Origin: MED660 sp002691025
GTDB taxonomy: Bacteria; Myxococcota_A; UBA9160; UBA4427
NCBI GenBank assembly: GCA_002170485.2
Contig: NHDZ02000164.1
Location: 1 to 33,292, forward strand
Reading direction: 5' to 3'
DNA length: 33,292 nucleotides
Part shown: positions 1 through 8,534 of the stretch, piece by piece
Numbering within the stretch: the first letter of the stretch is position 1
Layout of the letters: each line of letters opens with the position of its first letter
Made by a program: the position numbers and the translations under genes
The notes under the pieces: generated by a model
The model's input: the letters and a program-made list of their open reading frames with translations, nothing else
Database searches by the model: none
What the model was told of the DNA's origin: nothing

Positions 1-130
1 AGCACCAAATGCTCCGGGGGGTGGGGGGGGATGACGTCGGGGAGCAGGTTAGGAGTCGCTGGTTTCACGAGCAACGCCTATCGGTCCCCCGAGGGGTTTC
101 GTGTAGGGTAGGGCCAGGGGCTTCCTGATT

Positions 131-150
131 CCGGGAACGAACTTTCCCGG
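131..150. repeat. Inverted repeat upstream of glmU
   Basis: CCGGGAA at 131-137 and TTCCCGG at 144-150 form a perfect 7-bp inverted repeat with a 6-base loop, about 105 bases before the glmU start. No T-run follows, so it is not an intrinsic terminator of the usual type. It could be an operator or an mRNA leader hairpin; the sequence does not decide. The rest of 1-254 shows no credible gene. Confidence 0.35.
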
Positions 151-219
151 TGGTGGGGGATACTCTCCCTCGGGCTTCACGGAGTCGCGACCGATGAAAT
201 ACCTATACCCTCTATCTAT

Positions 220-237
220 CCTCAAAATGTCTTGAGG
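220..237. repeat. Short hairpin in the glmU leader
   Basis: CCTCAA at 220-225 and TTGAGG at 232-237 are perfect inverted repeats with a 6-base loop, ending 17 bases before the glmU ATG. The purine-rich ribosome binding site (GGGGAAGG, about 240-247) follows directly, so a hairpin here could affect translation initiation. Function is inferred only. Confidence 0.3.
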
Positions 238-254
238 GCGGGGAAGGACCGAGC

Positions 255-1670
255 ATGGCGGAAGAAAAGCCTCAGCGGCAGACAAGAGTCGTGGTTCTGG
301 CGGCCGGTCGAGGGACCCGGATGAAGTCGGAGCGAGCCAAGGTTCTGCATGAAGTCTGCGGCCGATCGATGCTCGGTCATGCCCAGCGTGTCGCGAGTGA
401 GGTCGACGAGGAAAGACCGGTTGTGGTCGTGGGCGCCGACGCGCAGGCCGTGCGCGACGCGTGTAACGAAAATGAAGTCGAGTTCGCGGTGCAAGCCGAG
501 CAAAGAGGGACCGGCCATGCGGTGATGATGGCCAAAGAAGCCTTGAGTGGTTTCGAAGGCGACGTCCTGATCCTGTATGGCGACACGCCTTTGCTCCGGG
601 CTTCGACGGTTCTTCGCATGCGCACTCTCAAGCAGGAGACGAACGCCGACCTGGTTGTCCTGACGGCTCAAGGTACGATGCCCGGTCGCATTGTGCGCAC
701 GGCCCAGGGACAGATCGAAAGCATTGTCGAAGCGCAGGATGCTTCCCCGGAAGAGTTGGCCATCAAGGAGCGCAACACCGGAGTCTATCTGGTGGACGCA
801 GCGTTACTCTGGCCTGCTCTGGACAGCCTTCGGACCGATAACAATCAGGGAGAACTGTACCTGACCGATGTCGTGTCCTATGCGGTCAAGGGAGGCCACC
901 GGGTCGAGGGACTCTTGATCGACGACCCCGACGAAGGGCTTGGCATCAATACCCGAATTGAGTTGGCCGAGGCCACTCGCATCATGCGCCGCCGAATCGC
1001 AGAGCATTTGATGGCGGAGGGCGTCACCCTCATCGATCCCGATACCACGTATATCGATGCGGATGTTGAAGTGGGCGCCGATACGGTCATCGAGCCGGGA
1101 TGCTCCCTGCTGGGTCGGACCCGGGTCGGGTCGCGGGTGCGTATCCGGGCCGGAAGCTACATCGAAGACAGCACTCTGGATGACGATGTGAGTTTTGGCC
1201 CCTATTCCCATCTGCGCCCCGATTCCCATCTGCAAGACGGTGTGAAGATCGGCAACTTTGTCGAGATCAAGAACGCGGTGATGGGGCCGGGGAGCAAGTC
1301 CGCGCACTTGACGTATATCGGCGATGCGGATGTGGGAGCCGGAGTGAATTTTGGTTGTGGCTCTGTGGTCGTGAACTACGACGGCTATGAAAAGCATCGC
1401 AGTACGGTTGGAGAAGGGGCTTTTGTCGGGTGCAATGTGAATCTGGTTTCGCCGGTGGAGATCGAACCCCGGGCCTTTCTCGCGGCGGGTTCGACGATTA
1501 CGAAATCGGTGCCCGAAGATGCGCTTGCGGTCGCTCGAGCGAGCCAACGTACCCTGGAGGGCTGGGTGGCCCGGAAGGAAGGGCGTTCAGGCGCGGGCGC
1601 TTCGAAGACGAAAGCCTCTTCGTCTGACAAAGACTCCAAGGATGGGAAGTCGGGAACCGGGACGTCCTAG
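255..1670 (+). CDS. glmU: Bifunctional UDP-GlcNAc pyrophosphorylase / GlcN-1-P acetyltransferase GlmU
   Basis: Makes UDP-GlcNAc in the cytoplasm in two steps: acetylation of glucosamine-1-phosphate, then uridylyl transfer. The 471-residue product has the pyrophosphorylase signature LAAGRGTRMKS at residues 15-25, QRGTGHA at 83-89, YGD at 108-110 and NTGVYL near 174. From about 260 onward it carries left-handed beta-helix hexapeptide repeats, with HLTYIGD and the expected catalytic His at 351, then NYDG near 374. Length fits the family (E. coli about 456) plus a low-complexity Ser/Lys/Gly tail from about 443. The ATG is preceded by GGGGAAGG. It is followed 73 bp later by glmS, so the two steps of the pathway are probably co-expressed. 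Identity is certain; only the role of the tail is unknown. Confidence 0.97.
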   Translation: MAEEKPQRQTRVVVLAAGRGTRMKSERAKVLHEVCGRSMLGHAQRVASEVDEERPVVVVGADAQAVRDACNENEVEFAVQAEQRGTGHAVMMAKEALSGFEGDVLILYGDTPLLRASTVLRMRTLKQETNADLVVLTAQGTMPGRIVRTAQGQIESIVEAQDASPEELAIKERNTGVYLVDAALLWPALDSLRTDNNQGELYLTDVVSYAVKGGHRVEGLLIDDPDEGLGINTRIELAEATRIMRRRIAEHLMAEGVTLIDPDTTYIDADVEVGADTVIEPGCSLLGRTRVGSRVRIRAGSYIEDSTLDDDVSFGPYSHLRPDSHLQDGVKIGNFVEIKNAVMGPGSKSAHLTYIGDADVGAGVNFGCGSVVVNYDGYEKHRSTVGEGAFVGCNVNLVSPVEIEPRAFLAAGSTITKSVPEDALAVARASQRTLEGWVARKEGRSGAGASKTKASSSDKDSKDGKSGTGTS

Positions 1671-1743
1671 CGGACGTCAGTTGGACTGGTGGGTGTACGG
1701 CGAGAACCTAGAACGATCAGAGTGACGGAAGAGGAGTCGAGAG

Positions 1744-3579
1744 ATGTGCGGAATCGTCGGATATGTCGGGTCTGAGCATCGCGCTGTGGATGTTCTGGTA
1801 GATGGCCTTCGGAGGCTTGAATATCGGGGCTATGACTCAGCCGGCGTGGCCACCCTCGAGCGCGGAGAGATCGAGGTCCGGCGCGCGAAGGGGAAGCTGG
1901 TCAATCTTGAAGCCGTCCTCAGGGACAACCCTCTTGAGGGTCGCATTGGGCTGGGGCACACACGCTGGGCGACGCACGGGAAGCCNTCGGAGCGAAACGC
2001 ACATCCCCACCGTGCCGGCTCCGTGGTCATCGTCCATAACGGGATCATCGAAAACTANCGGGCTTTGCGCGAGGAGCTGGAACTCGCCGGAGCGGAGATT
2101 GCGTCGGATACGGATACGGAATTGATCGCGCACCTGATCGATCGNGANATCCAGGGAGGCTCGGANCTGCTNACNGCNGTNNGNATGGCNTGTGGCCGNN
2201 TGGTNGGTTCGTATGCGTTCGGNGCCATGTCCGATACCGATCCAGAGAATCTGGTNGCGGCCAAGAACGGGGGCAGCCCGATCATCGTCGGCCAGGGAGA
2301 CAAGCAGGCTTTTCTGGGGAGCGATATCCCGGCCATCCTCCCGTATACCCGAGAGATGGTGTCACTCTACGACGGAGATTTTGCGCTCCTCTCGGAAGCC
2401 GGAATCCAGGTCGTAGACGTTGAAGGGCGTCCCATCGATCGTGACTTCATTTCCATCCAGTGGGATCCGGTCTCGGCCGAACGGGGTGGGTACGACCACT
2501 TCATGCAGAAGGAGATCTTCGAACAACCGCGCGCCATCACCGACACCATCGGGACGCGGGTCAACGAGGCGGCTTCAAGCCTCGAACTCGATGGCATCGA
2601 GTTCTCGCCCGAGGATGTGGAGAAACTCCGTTCCGTCAGCTTGATTGCCTGTGGGACTTCCTACTACGCCTGCCTTGTGGGCAAGTACATGATCGAGCAG
2701 ATGGCCGGCCTCCCGTGTGATGTGGATCTGGCCAGCGAGTTCCGGTATCGCGGCCCGATCCTGGGTTCCGATGTCCTGGCCATTCCGGTCTCCCAATCCG
2801 GCGAGACGGCCGATACGTTGGCGGCGCTTCGAGAAGCGCGATCTCAGGGGGCTCGCGTCCTCAGTATCTGCAACGTGCGTGAGTCGACGATTCCTCGCGA
2901 GAGTCATGACGTCCTCTATACGCATGCCGGCCCCGAAATCGGAGTGGCTTCGACCAAGGCGTTCGTGACCCAGGTCGTGGCCTTCTACCTGATTGCCTTG
3001 AAGCTGGGGGTCGCGGCAGGCCGCATCCAGGGGGAAGTGTTGGATCAGCGACTCTCCGACCTCATGCGATTGCCCCGGCTGGTGGAGAAGACACTCCTGC
3101 TGGATGAGAAAATCAGTCGGATCGCGCGAGCCTACTTCAAAGCCGAGGACTTCCTCTTCCTGGGCCGAGGCATCATGTTCCCGATTGCGCTTGAGGGCGC
3201 CCTCAAGCTGAAGGAGATCTCGTATATCCATGCCGAAGGGTATGCGGCGGGCGAGATGAAACACGGCCCGATCGCCCTGATTGATGAAAACATGCCAGTG
3301 GTGGTGATTGCGAATCGAAGCCCCCTGCTGGAAAAGCTGGTTTCCAACCTCGAGCAGGTCCGAGCCCGTGACGGCCGGGTGATCGTGGTGGCCACCGAGG
3401 GGGACGAGGAGATCGCGGAGAAGGCCAACGAGGTCATCTACATTCCCGACCTGGGCGACTTCCTGACCCCGATCCTGGCCGTGGTGCCTCTTCAGTTGCT
3501 CGCCTATCACGTGGCGACCCTGCGTGGTACGGACGTCGACCAGCCCCGGAATCTGGCCAAGAGCGTCACGGTCGAATAG
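1744..3579 (+). CDS. glmS: Glutamine-fructose-6-phosphate aminotransferase (isomerizing) GlmS
   Basis: Converts fructose-6-phosphate and glutamine to glucosamine-6-phosphate, the committed step toward UDP-GlcNAc. The 611-residue protein starts MCGIVGYVG, giving the N-terminal catalytic Cys after Met removal, and has GHTRWATHG near residue 72 in the glutaminase domain. Two SIS sugar-isomerase domains follow (ACGTSYYA, SQSGETADT, then EGALKLKEISYIHAEGYAAGEMKHGP), and the C-terminus PRNLAKSVTVE is typical. Seventeen N bases occur at 1986-2256, 15 of them at codon third positions. Reading fourfold-degenerate codons through the Ns restores a normal glutaminase segment, so this is not a damaged gene. 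The start is preceded by GGAAGAGGAG. No glmS ribozyme-like leader was recognised in the 73-bp gap. Confidence 0.97.
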   Translation: MCGIVGYVGSEHRAVDVLVDGLRRLEYRGYDSAGVATLERGEIEVRRAKGKLVNLEAVLRDNPLEGRIGLGHTRWATHGKXSERNAHPHRAGSVVIVHNGIIENXRALREELELAGAEIASDTDTELIAHLIDXXIQGGSXLXXXXXMXCGXXXGSYAFXAMSDTDPENLXAAKNGGSPIIVGQGDKQAFLGSDIPAILPYTREMVSLYDGDFALLSEAGIQVVDVEGRPIDRDFISIQWDPVSAERGGYDHFMQKEIFEQPRAITDTIGTRVNEAASSLELDGIEFSPEDVEKLRSVSLIACGTSYYACLVGKYMIEQMAGLPCDVDLASEFRYRGPILGSDVLAIPVSQSGETADTLAALREARSQGARVLSICNVRESTIPRESHDVLYTHAGPEIGVASTKAFVTQVVAFYLIALKLGVAAGRIQGEVLDQRLSDLMRLPRLVEKTLLLDEKISRIARAYFKAEDFLFLGRGIMFPIALEGALKLKEISYIHAEGYAAGEMKHGPIALIDENMPVVVIANRSPLLEKLVSNLEQVRARDGRVIVVATEGDEEIAEKANEVIYIPDLGDFLTPILAVVPLQLLAYHVATLRGTDVDQPRNLAKSVTVE

Positions 3580-3796
3580 GGGTCTTGATCCGGAGATCGC
3601 CCCGGGGCTCCTTGATCCACGAGTGAGCGGAACCGGGTTCGCGCCGTAGGGGATTTTCTTCCGCCGGTTTTGCTTTGAGTGGCTCTCGCGGATTGAGTCC
3701 CAGGCACGCGTCCGATACCCTGAGCGCTCCGCCCCCCCAAGACATTTTTCATGGATCCGCCCGGTCTGACGTCCGGGTCGTGGNCGAGGCCAAAGC

Positions 3797-6004
3797 GTGC
3801 TCAGTGAAACCATCCTTGAGGGNCTNAACCCCGAACAGAAACGNGCCGTAGAGCACACNGAAGGGCCTTGTCTGGTTCTGGCNGGNGCNGGGAGTGGCAA
3901 GACCCGCGCGCTCACCNCTCGTATCGCNTANCTNGTGGGCGTTTGCGGNATTCCNTCCGAAGCGATCCTGGCCGTGACNTTTACCAACAAGGCNGCGGGC
4001 GAAATGAAGGANAGGGTCGAGAAGNTNCTGGGNCCNTCNGGNAATGCNCTGGCNATCGGGACCTTCCATTCCGTNTGNGTTCGTCTCTTGCGACGAGATA
4101 TCGGTCAAATGGAACGAAGTCGTGGGTTTGTCATCTANGACGACGCGGATAGCCTCGGTGTGATCAAGCAGGCCTTCAAGCGGGCCGAGATCGACCCCAA
4201 GGTGCACGATCCCAAACATGTTCGTTGGCGTATCGATCAGTGGAAGAATGCTGGCGTCCTGCCTGCCGAGGCTCGCGATACAGCGGCCGATGCGGACGAG
4301 GAATTCTGTGCCCGTTTCTATGGCATCTATCAGCGCATGTTGCTTGATTCCAATGCTCTGGACTTTGGCGACATCCTGCTCCTGACCCTGGAGTTGATGA
4401 AGCGCTTCCCACGGGTCCTGGACTACTACCAGCGTCGATGGCAATACATCCTGGTGGACGAATATCAGGATACCAACCGCGTCCAGTATGAGTTGGTCAA
4501 ACTCCTGGGCAGCGCGCATCGCAATGTCTGTGTGGTGGGGGATCCGGATCAATCCATCTATGCCTGGCGCGGAGCGGATGTCCGCAACATCCTGGATTTC
4601 GAAGAGGATTACCCCGAGGCCGCGGTGATCCGGCTCGAGCAGAACTACAGATCCACCCAACCGATTCTTTCTGCAGCCTCTGCGGTGGTGGCCAACAACC
4701 AGGAGAGGAAAGAGAAGAATCTCTTTACCCAGCGCGAGGGAGGCGACCCGATCCGGTTCTTCGAGGCGGAAGACGATCGGGAGGAAGCCTCCCACGTGAT
4801 TGGCCGGATCCTCGCGGACCGCAATTACGAGGACAGGGTCTACAGCAATTTTGCAATCCTCTATCGCACCAATGCCCAGTCGCGCGCATTCGAGGAGGAG
4901 TTGCTCAAGTACGACATCGCCTACACGGTGGTGGGGGGCGTTCGCTTCTACGAGCGGGCCGAGATCAAGGANGCCATGGCTTATTTGCGCCTTCTTGTGA
5001 ATCCATCCGACGATCAGGCTCTCCTTCGGATCGTCAACAAGCCTGCTCGTGGTATCGGGAAGACCACCATGGATCGTGTNGGCGCCTGGGCGGCCGAGCA
5101 TCAGGTCCCGCTGTTGCAAGCGCTGGGTCAGCATGCCGAGACCGCGGGCGGCCGAGCCGGAAGCAAGATCAAGGCTTTTCTTGCAATCATGAATGAACTC
5201 CAGGAGGAATCGAATTCGCTTCCTCTCGACCAGATGATCGGCCGTGCCCTGGATCGCTCGGGCTATCTGTCCGCTCTGGAACGCGAAGAAACGCCGGAGG
5301 CGGAAGCCCGTCGCGACAACCTTCTCGAACTGATGACGAGTGCGCGTGACTTCGTGGCGGCCAACGAAGAGTTGGAAGATGACGAGCGAAGCGAGCTTGA
5401 ACTCTTCCTCGACCAGGTTGCCTTGATTTCGGATCTGGATGGCTGGGCGGACCGCGAGGAGCGTGTTTCGCTCATGACCGTCCACTCTTCCAAGGGCCTT
5501 GAATTTCCGGTGGTGTTCCTGGTCGGTATGGAGGAGCGGATCTTCCCTCACGCCGGTTCCATGGGAGACGAGTTTGGACTCGAGGAAGAAAGGCGTCTTT
5601 GTTACGTCGCCATGACCCGGGCCATGGACACGCTGCANATCAGTCATGCATCCGAGCGTCGACGTTATGGCGAGTGGTCGTACCAGACGCCGAGTCGGTT
5701 TCTGGATGAGATTCCTTCCAACGTGGTGGAAGTGATGTCCGAGCGTCGTACCCGCACGCGAAGACCTTCTTCATCCAGAGCGAAATCCGGGTCGGAGAGC
5801 TCTTTCGACTATTCCTATTCTCAGGAGAGCGCCGGTGAGGGCGACACGCCGCGTCCGGGCTTGCGAGTCCGTCATGCGGTCTTCGGAGTGGGGGTGATTG
5901 CGGAAGTTCTCGGTGACGGAGCCAANCAGAAGCTGAAGATCCGTTTCGATCGGGTCGGTATGAAGACGATCATGGTTCGCTTTGCTCAACTCGAACTGGC
6001 CTGA
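3797..6004 (+). CDS. pcrA: PcrA/UvrD-family 3'-5' DNA helicase
   Basis: SF1A DNA helicase for repair, replication restart and transcription-coupled functions. The Walker A codons GCN GGN GCN GGG AGT GGC AAG ACC at residues 29-36 decode to AGAGSGKT despite the Ns. TFTNKAA and GTFHSV follow, then DEYQDT near 221-226, GDPDQSIYAWRGA, EQNYRST, TVHSSKGLEFP and YVAMTRA. The 735-residue length fits. The C-terminal segment (RVRHAVFGVGVIAEV onward) matches the small Tudor-like domain of PcrA, known to contact RNA polymerase, so PcrA is preferred over Rep. It starts at GTG with GAGG 7 bases upstream. Of the Ns between 3823 and 4138, almost all are at codon third positions. A 217-bp gap separates it from glmS, so it may have its own promoter. 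Confidence 0.93.
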   Translation: MLSETILEXXNPEQKXAVEHXEGPCLVLXXXGSGKTRALTXRIXXXVGVCXIXSEAILAVXFTNKXAGEMKXRVEKXLXXXXNXLXIGTFHSXXVRLLRRDIGQMERSRGFVIXDDADSLGVIKQAFKRAEIDPKVHDPKHVRWRIDQWKNAGVLPAEARDTAADADEEFCARFYGIYQRMLLDSNALDFGDILLLTLELMKRFPRVLDYYQRRWQYILVDEYQDTNRVQYELVKLLGSAHRNVCVVGDPDQSIYAWRGADVRNILDFEEDYPEAAVIRLEQNYRSTQPILSAASAVVANNQERKEKNLFTQREGGDPIRFFEAEDDREEASHVIGRILADRNYEDRVYSNFAILYRTNAQSRAFEEELLKYDIAYTVVGGVRFYERAEIKXAMAYLRLLVNPSDDQALLRIVNKPARGIGKTTMDRXGAWAAEHQVPLLQALGQHAETAGGRAGSKIKAFLAIMNELQEESNSLPLDQMIGRALDRSGYLSALEREETPEAEARRDNLLELMTSARDFVAANEELEDDERSELELFLDQVALISDLDGWADREERVSLMTVHSSKGLEFPVVFLVGMEERIFPHAGSMGDEFGLEEERRLCYVAMTRAMDTLXISHASERRRYGEWSYQTPSRFLDEIPSNVVEVMSERRTRTRRPSSSRAKSGSESSFDYSYSQESAGEGDTPRPGLRVRHAVFGVGVIAEVLGDGAXQKLKIRFDRVGMKTIMVRFAQLELA

Positions 6005-6545
6005 CAGGCAAGCGGACAAAACAGCGTTTTGGCAAGACTGCTCCTCTTTGGCACCTGCATGGGTCCGGATCGTTGTCACCCACGTACAGAAAGCAGAAAC
6101 GTTCGGTTTTCTCGTGATTCTGAGGAGGGCTGGATCAGTTTGATTTCAGTTTCTGGCCTTTCTGTNTGGGTGGCGCTGGTGGGGTTCTNGATTTTTCAGT
6201 AGCACCGAAAAAATCACCTTGGCTCGTAACTATGGGCCTAAACACCCGACAAATAAGGGGTGTTGGGTGACACAAGATGCGGTATGCATACNGTGTCTCT
6301 ACGCCGAATCGGATCAGAACTTCATCCGTGTCTCAAGGCATCATGTCCAGAACGGGGGGGAAGGACAGATCAGCGCCCGCATCCAGCGCTCTCTAAGGTT
6401 CGGTATAGGCCCGTAGTTCTCTGACGAGGTTTTGTAGAGCATCGTGTGGGAGGGGGAAGTGCCGCCTCCTCTCACACACCTTCCCCCGCTTTTTTTGCGC
6501 CCGTCATGGGCTCTGTGCGTCTGGGTTCCGGTTTCAAGGAACGGA
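6005..6545. other. Gene-poor intergenic region with several hairpins
   Basis: I see no credible protein gene, tRNA, rRNA, tmRNA or SRP RNA in these 540 bases. They separate convergent transcription units: pcrA from the left and a minus-strand glycosyltransferase ending at 6546. Structures seen: CAAAAC/GTTTTG at 6017-6031; imperfect GATTTTTC/GAAAAAATC at 6190-6215; AACACCC/GGGTGTT at 6241-6264; the palindrome GTATGCATAC at 6282-6291; and the terminator-like element at 6444-6496. A small structured RNA on the plus strand ending at that terminator is possible but unproven. Confidence 0.5.
6444..6496 (+). terminator. Candidate intrinsic terminator with an alternative hairpin
   Basis: GGGGGAAG at 6452-6459 pairs with CTTCCCCC at 6480-6487, and seven Ts follow at 6490-6496. 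GTGTGGGAGG beginning at 6444 can instead pair imperfectly with CCTCCTCTCACAC (6465-6477), so two structures compete for the same strand. It acts on plus-strand transcripts, 440 bases after the pcrA stop. The 20-base loop is long for a terminator, hence moderate confidence. Confidence 0.5.
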
Positions 6546-8534
6546 CTAGCCTGCGAACGCGATGGCGATGGTTCCGGCGAGCAGGCCCAGCCAGCCAAAG
6601 TAGAGGCCCGTGACTGCGGGTCGTTGGGCCTTCGACATGGTCTCGGCCGCCCACCCCAGCCCTTCCGCCAAGGAGAGAGAGAGCGGCAGCAGGCCCGCCA
6701 GGATGTAGAAGGATTTGGCTTGCGCATAGTAGGGGAGTTCCAGGCTGATCAAGAACAAGGAGAAGCCGAGGAGAGCCAGCAAGCTCGTCAGCAGGGAGAG
6801 GTAGAGCCTTCGCCCCAGGTCGGCTTCCCGAAAAGACCCGTACCCGAGTCGGAAGTATCCGAGCCACCCAAGCACGGTGGCCGGAAGGGCGAGAGGGTAG
6901 ATGAGAGTCTGGAAGTCATCGTTCCAAAAGCCGTGTCGTGTTTCGATGCGGGCCATTCCGCCGACGAGGCCGTCTCCCCAGAATGTGGAGTAGAGGCCAT
7001 CCCAGAACGAAACGTATCCGGCGAAATAGGGATGATGGAGTGATTCGCCGAAACCGAGATACCAGGCGGAGGTATGAAAGCCGGGTCTAAGCCACCAGGT
7101 GGGTGCGCCCGGTACATCCAGGTTCCACACGAAGGGGTCGCCGAAGGCGAGGTAGTTCCCCAGGTAGAACCAGCCNCCGATGCCCGCACAGCCCACGAGT
7201 ATCCAGCCGAAGCGCAGGACGCTCGTCGTGGGGCTTTTGTCTTCGATCCACCAAAGACGAAGGGAGACAAAGAAAGCGATGACCGGTGCAATCACGAGGC
7301 TCGTGAATTTAGTCAGGATGGCCAGTCCCAGGCCGAGCGTAAGGAGGACCCATTGCCAGGTTTCTGTTTTCTTCGAGAGAAGCAGGGCGGCTGCAAGAGT
7401 CATGCATCCCGAAATGAGGGCGGCATGGAAGGGTTCGTTGGAGACATAGGCCGACATGTATAGATTCATCGGGAGCAGGCCCGCTGCTGCGATGGCGAGG
7501 CTCGGCCGGAGCGCCTCCCCCGGCCAGAGTCGTCGGGCCGTCCAGGCTGTAAAGACGACGTTCATCCATCCCGATAAAAAAGGGAGAAGGTGGAGAGCGA
7601 TGGTTTCAGCGGAAGGGCCCAGCAGCCATTCCCCCGTGTGNCTCGCAAACGCGGCGAGAANGTAGAAGGCGGGAGGATGGTAGGTGGCGAACCCATACGC
7701 GGCCGAAGGAAGTTGGAGTTGATCCCTCAAGTAGTCGATGTAGGCCAGGTGGNCTGTCGCATCAAAGCCCACTTCCACCGGAAGGTCGCTCACCTTNAAG
7801 AAGAAGAATCCGATCCAGAGNAGGGAGATGCCGATCAGCGTGGTTCGCGGTGCGTTTTCANGGATTCGATCTCTTCGTTGATAGAGCACGGCGCCCAGGG
7901 CGGAAAGAAGGAAGAGTCCCACCAGCCAGGGGGCCTTTCGAGTGACGATCTGACCGGGCGTCGGCATGACCCGGGCCTCGGGGTGAAGGCCCTGATCCTG
8001 GGCTCGCCAGGCCGGTACGGCCGGGTTGCCCGGCGTGATGACCTGCCAGGCGGAATCGGTTTGGATTTGACCCTGCTCCTGCAGGATCGTGGCTTGCAGA
8101 AGGGCTGGGCCGTCGGCTCGTTTGACTCCGATTTCAAGTCGGTTGGACCCGGGTTGGAGATGGGGACCCAGATCCAGGCTGAACCCGGCTCTCCAGTTCT
8201 GGTTGTCCGAATGANTCTCAAGGGGCAGCCCATTGAGGCGAACCCGGNCTTCGCGNAGNGCGCGAACATTCAAGGTGGCTTCGGTGCCAGGCTCCTNGTG
8301 GGTGAAGGTCCGGACGAAGACGGACTCTGGAGGGTCTTGGGGGTCTTGGGCGATCAGGTTCGCGGTGACGGGAAGCGGTGCGGCAATCCAGACCGGGCCA
8401 CCCTGTTGGGTCGGGAGGAAAGCGACCTCATCGTCGAAGTGGAGGGCGCGTAGAGACAAGAAAGCGAACGCGAGCCCCAGCATCAGCCACGCCAGGATCT
8501 GCATCCGTTGGATCGTGATCAGAGCGGGCTTCAT
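6546..8534 (-). CDS. Polytopic GT-C-type glycosyltransferase with N-terminal extracytoplasmic domain
   Basis: A predicted integral membrane protein of 662 residues. One membrane segment lies at about 10-30, then a soluble stretch of roughly 160 residues rich in beta-strand pattern, then about ten or more hydrophobic helices. Just before the second half is FDATxHLAYIDYL with an Asp and His in the first large loop, followed by YHPPAFY. That arrangement resembles GT39/DUF2142-like GT-C enzymes, which use polyprenyl-phosphate sugars on the periplasmic side. I chose ATG at 8534 because it overlaps the stop of the upstream GT2 gene (ATGA), implying translational coupling, and because an earlier in-frame start adds a basic stretch with no support. 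Donor and acceptor are unknown. Several Ns give uncertain residues. Confidence 0.7.
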   Translation of the reverse strand: MKPALITIQRMQILAWLMLGLAFAFLSLRALHFDDEVAFLPTQQGGPVWIAAPLPVTANLIAQDPQDPPESVFVRTFTHXEPGTEATLNVRXXREXRVRLNGLPLEXHSDNQNWRAGFSLDLGPHLQPGSNRLEIGVKRADGPALLQATILQEQGQIQTDSAWQVITPGNPAVPAWRAQDQGLHPEARVMPTPGQIVTRKAPWLVGLFLLSALGAVLYQRRDRIXENAPRTTLIGISXLWIGFFFXKVSDLPVEVGFDATXHLAYIDYLRDQLQLPSAAYGFATYHPPAFYXLAAFAXHTGEWLLGPSAETIALHLLPFLSGWMNVVFTAWTARRLWPGEALRPSLAIAAAGLLPMNLYMSAYVSNEPFHAALISGCMTLAAALLLSKKTETWQWVLLTLGLGLAILTKFTSLVIAPVIAFFVSLRLWWIEDKSPTTSVLRFGWILVGCAGIXGWFYLGNYLAFGDPFVWNLDVPGAPTWWLRPGFHTSAWYLGFGESLHHPYFAGYVSFWDGLYSTFWGDGLVGGMARIETRHGFWNDDFQTLIYPLALPATVLGWLGYFRLGYGSFREADLGRRLYLSLLTSLLALLGFSLFLISLELPYYAQAKSFYILAGLLPLSLSLAEGLGWAAETMSKAQRPAVTGLYFGWLGLLAGTIAIAFAG

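Noticed and set aside
2575..5647. Long minus-strand open frames opposite glmS and pcrA (2575-3990 and 3749-5647)
   Set aside because: They lie antisense to certain genes, have no recognisable domain, and arise from high GC at third positions.
7590..8453. Plus-strand open frame of 287 codons within the minus-strand GT-C gene
   Set aside because: Shadow of the GT-C gene; no family resemblance or ribosome binding site.
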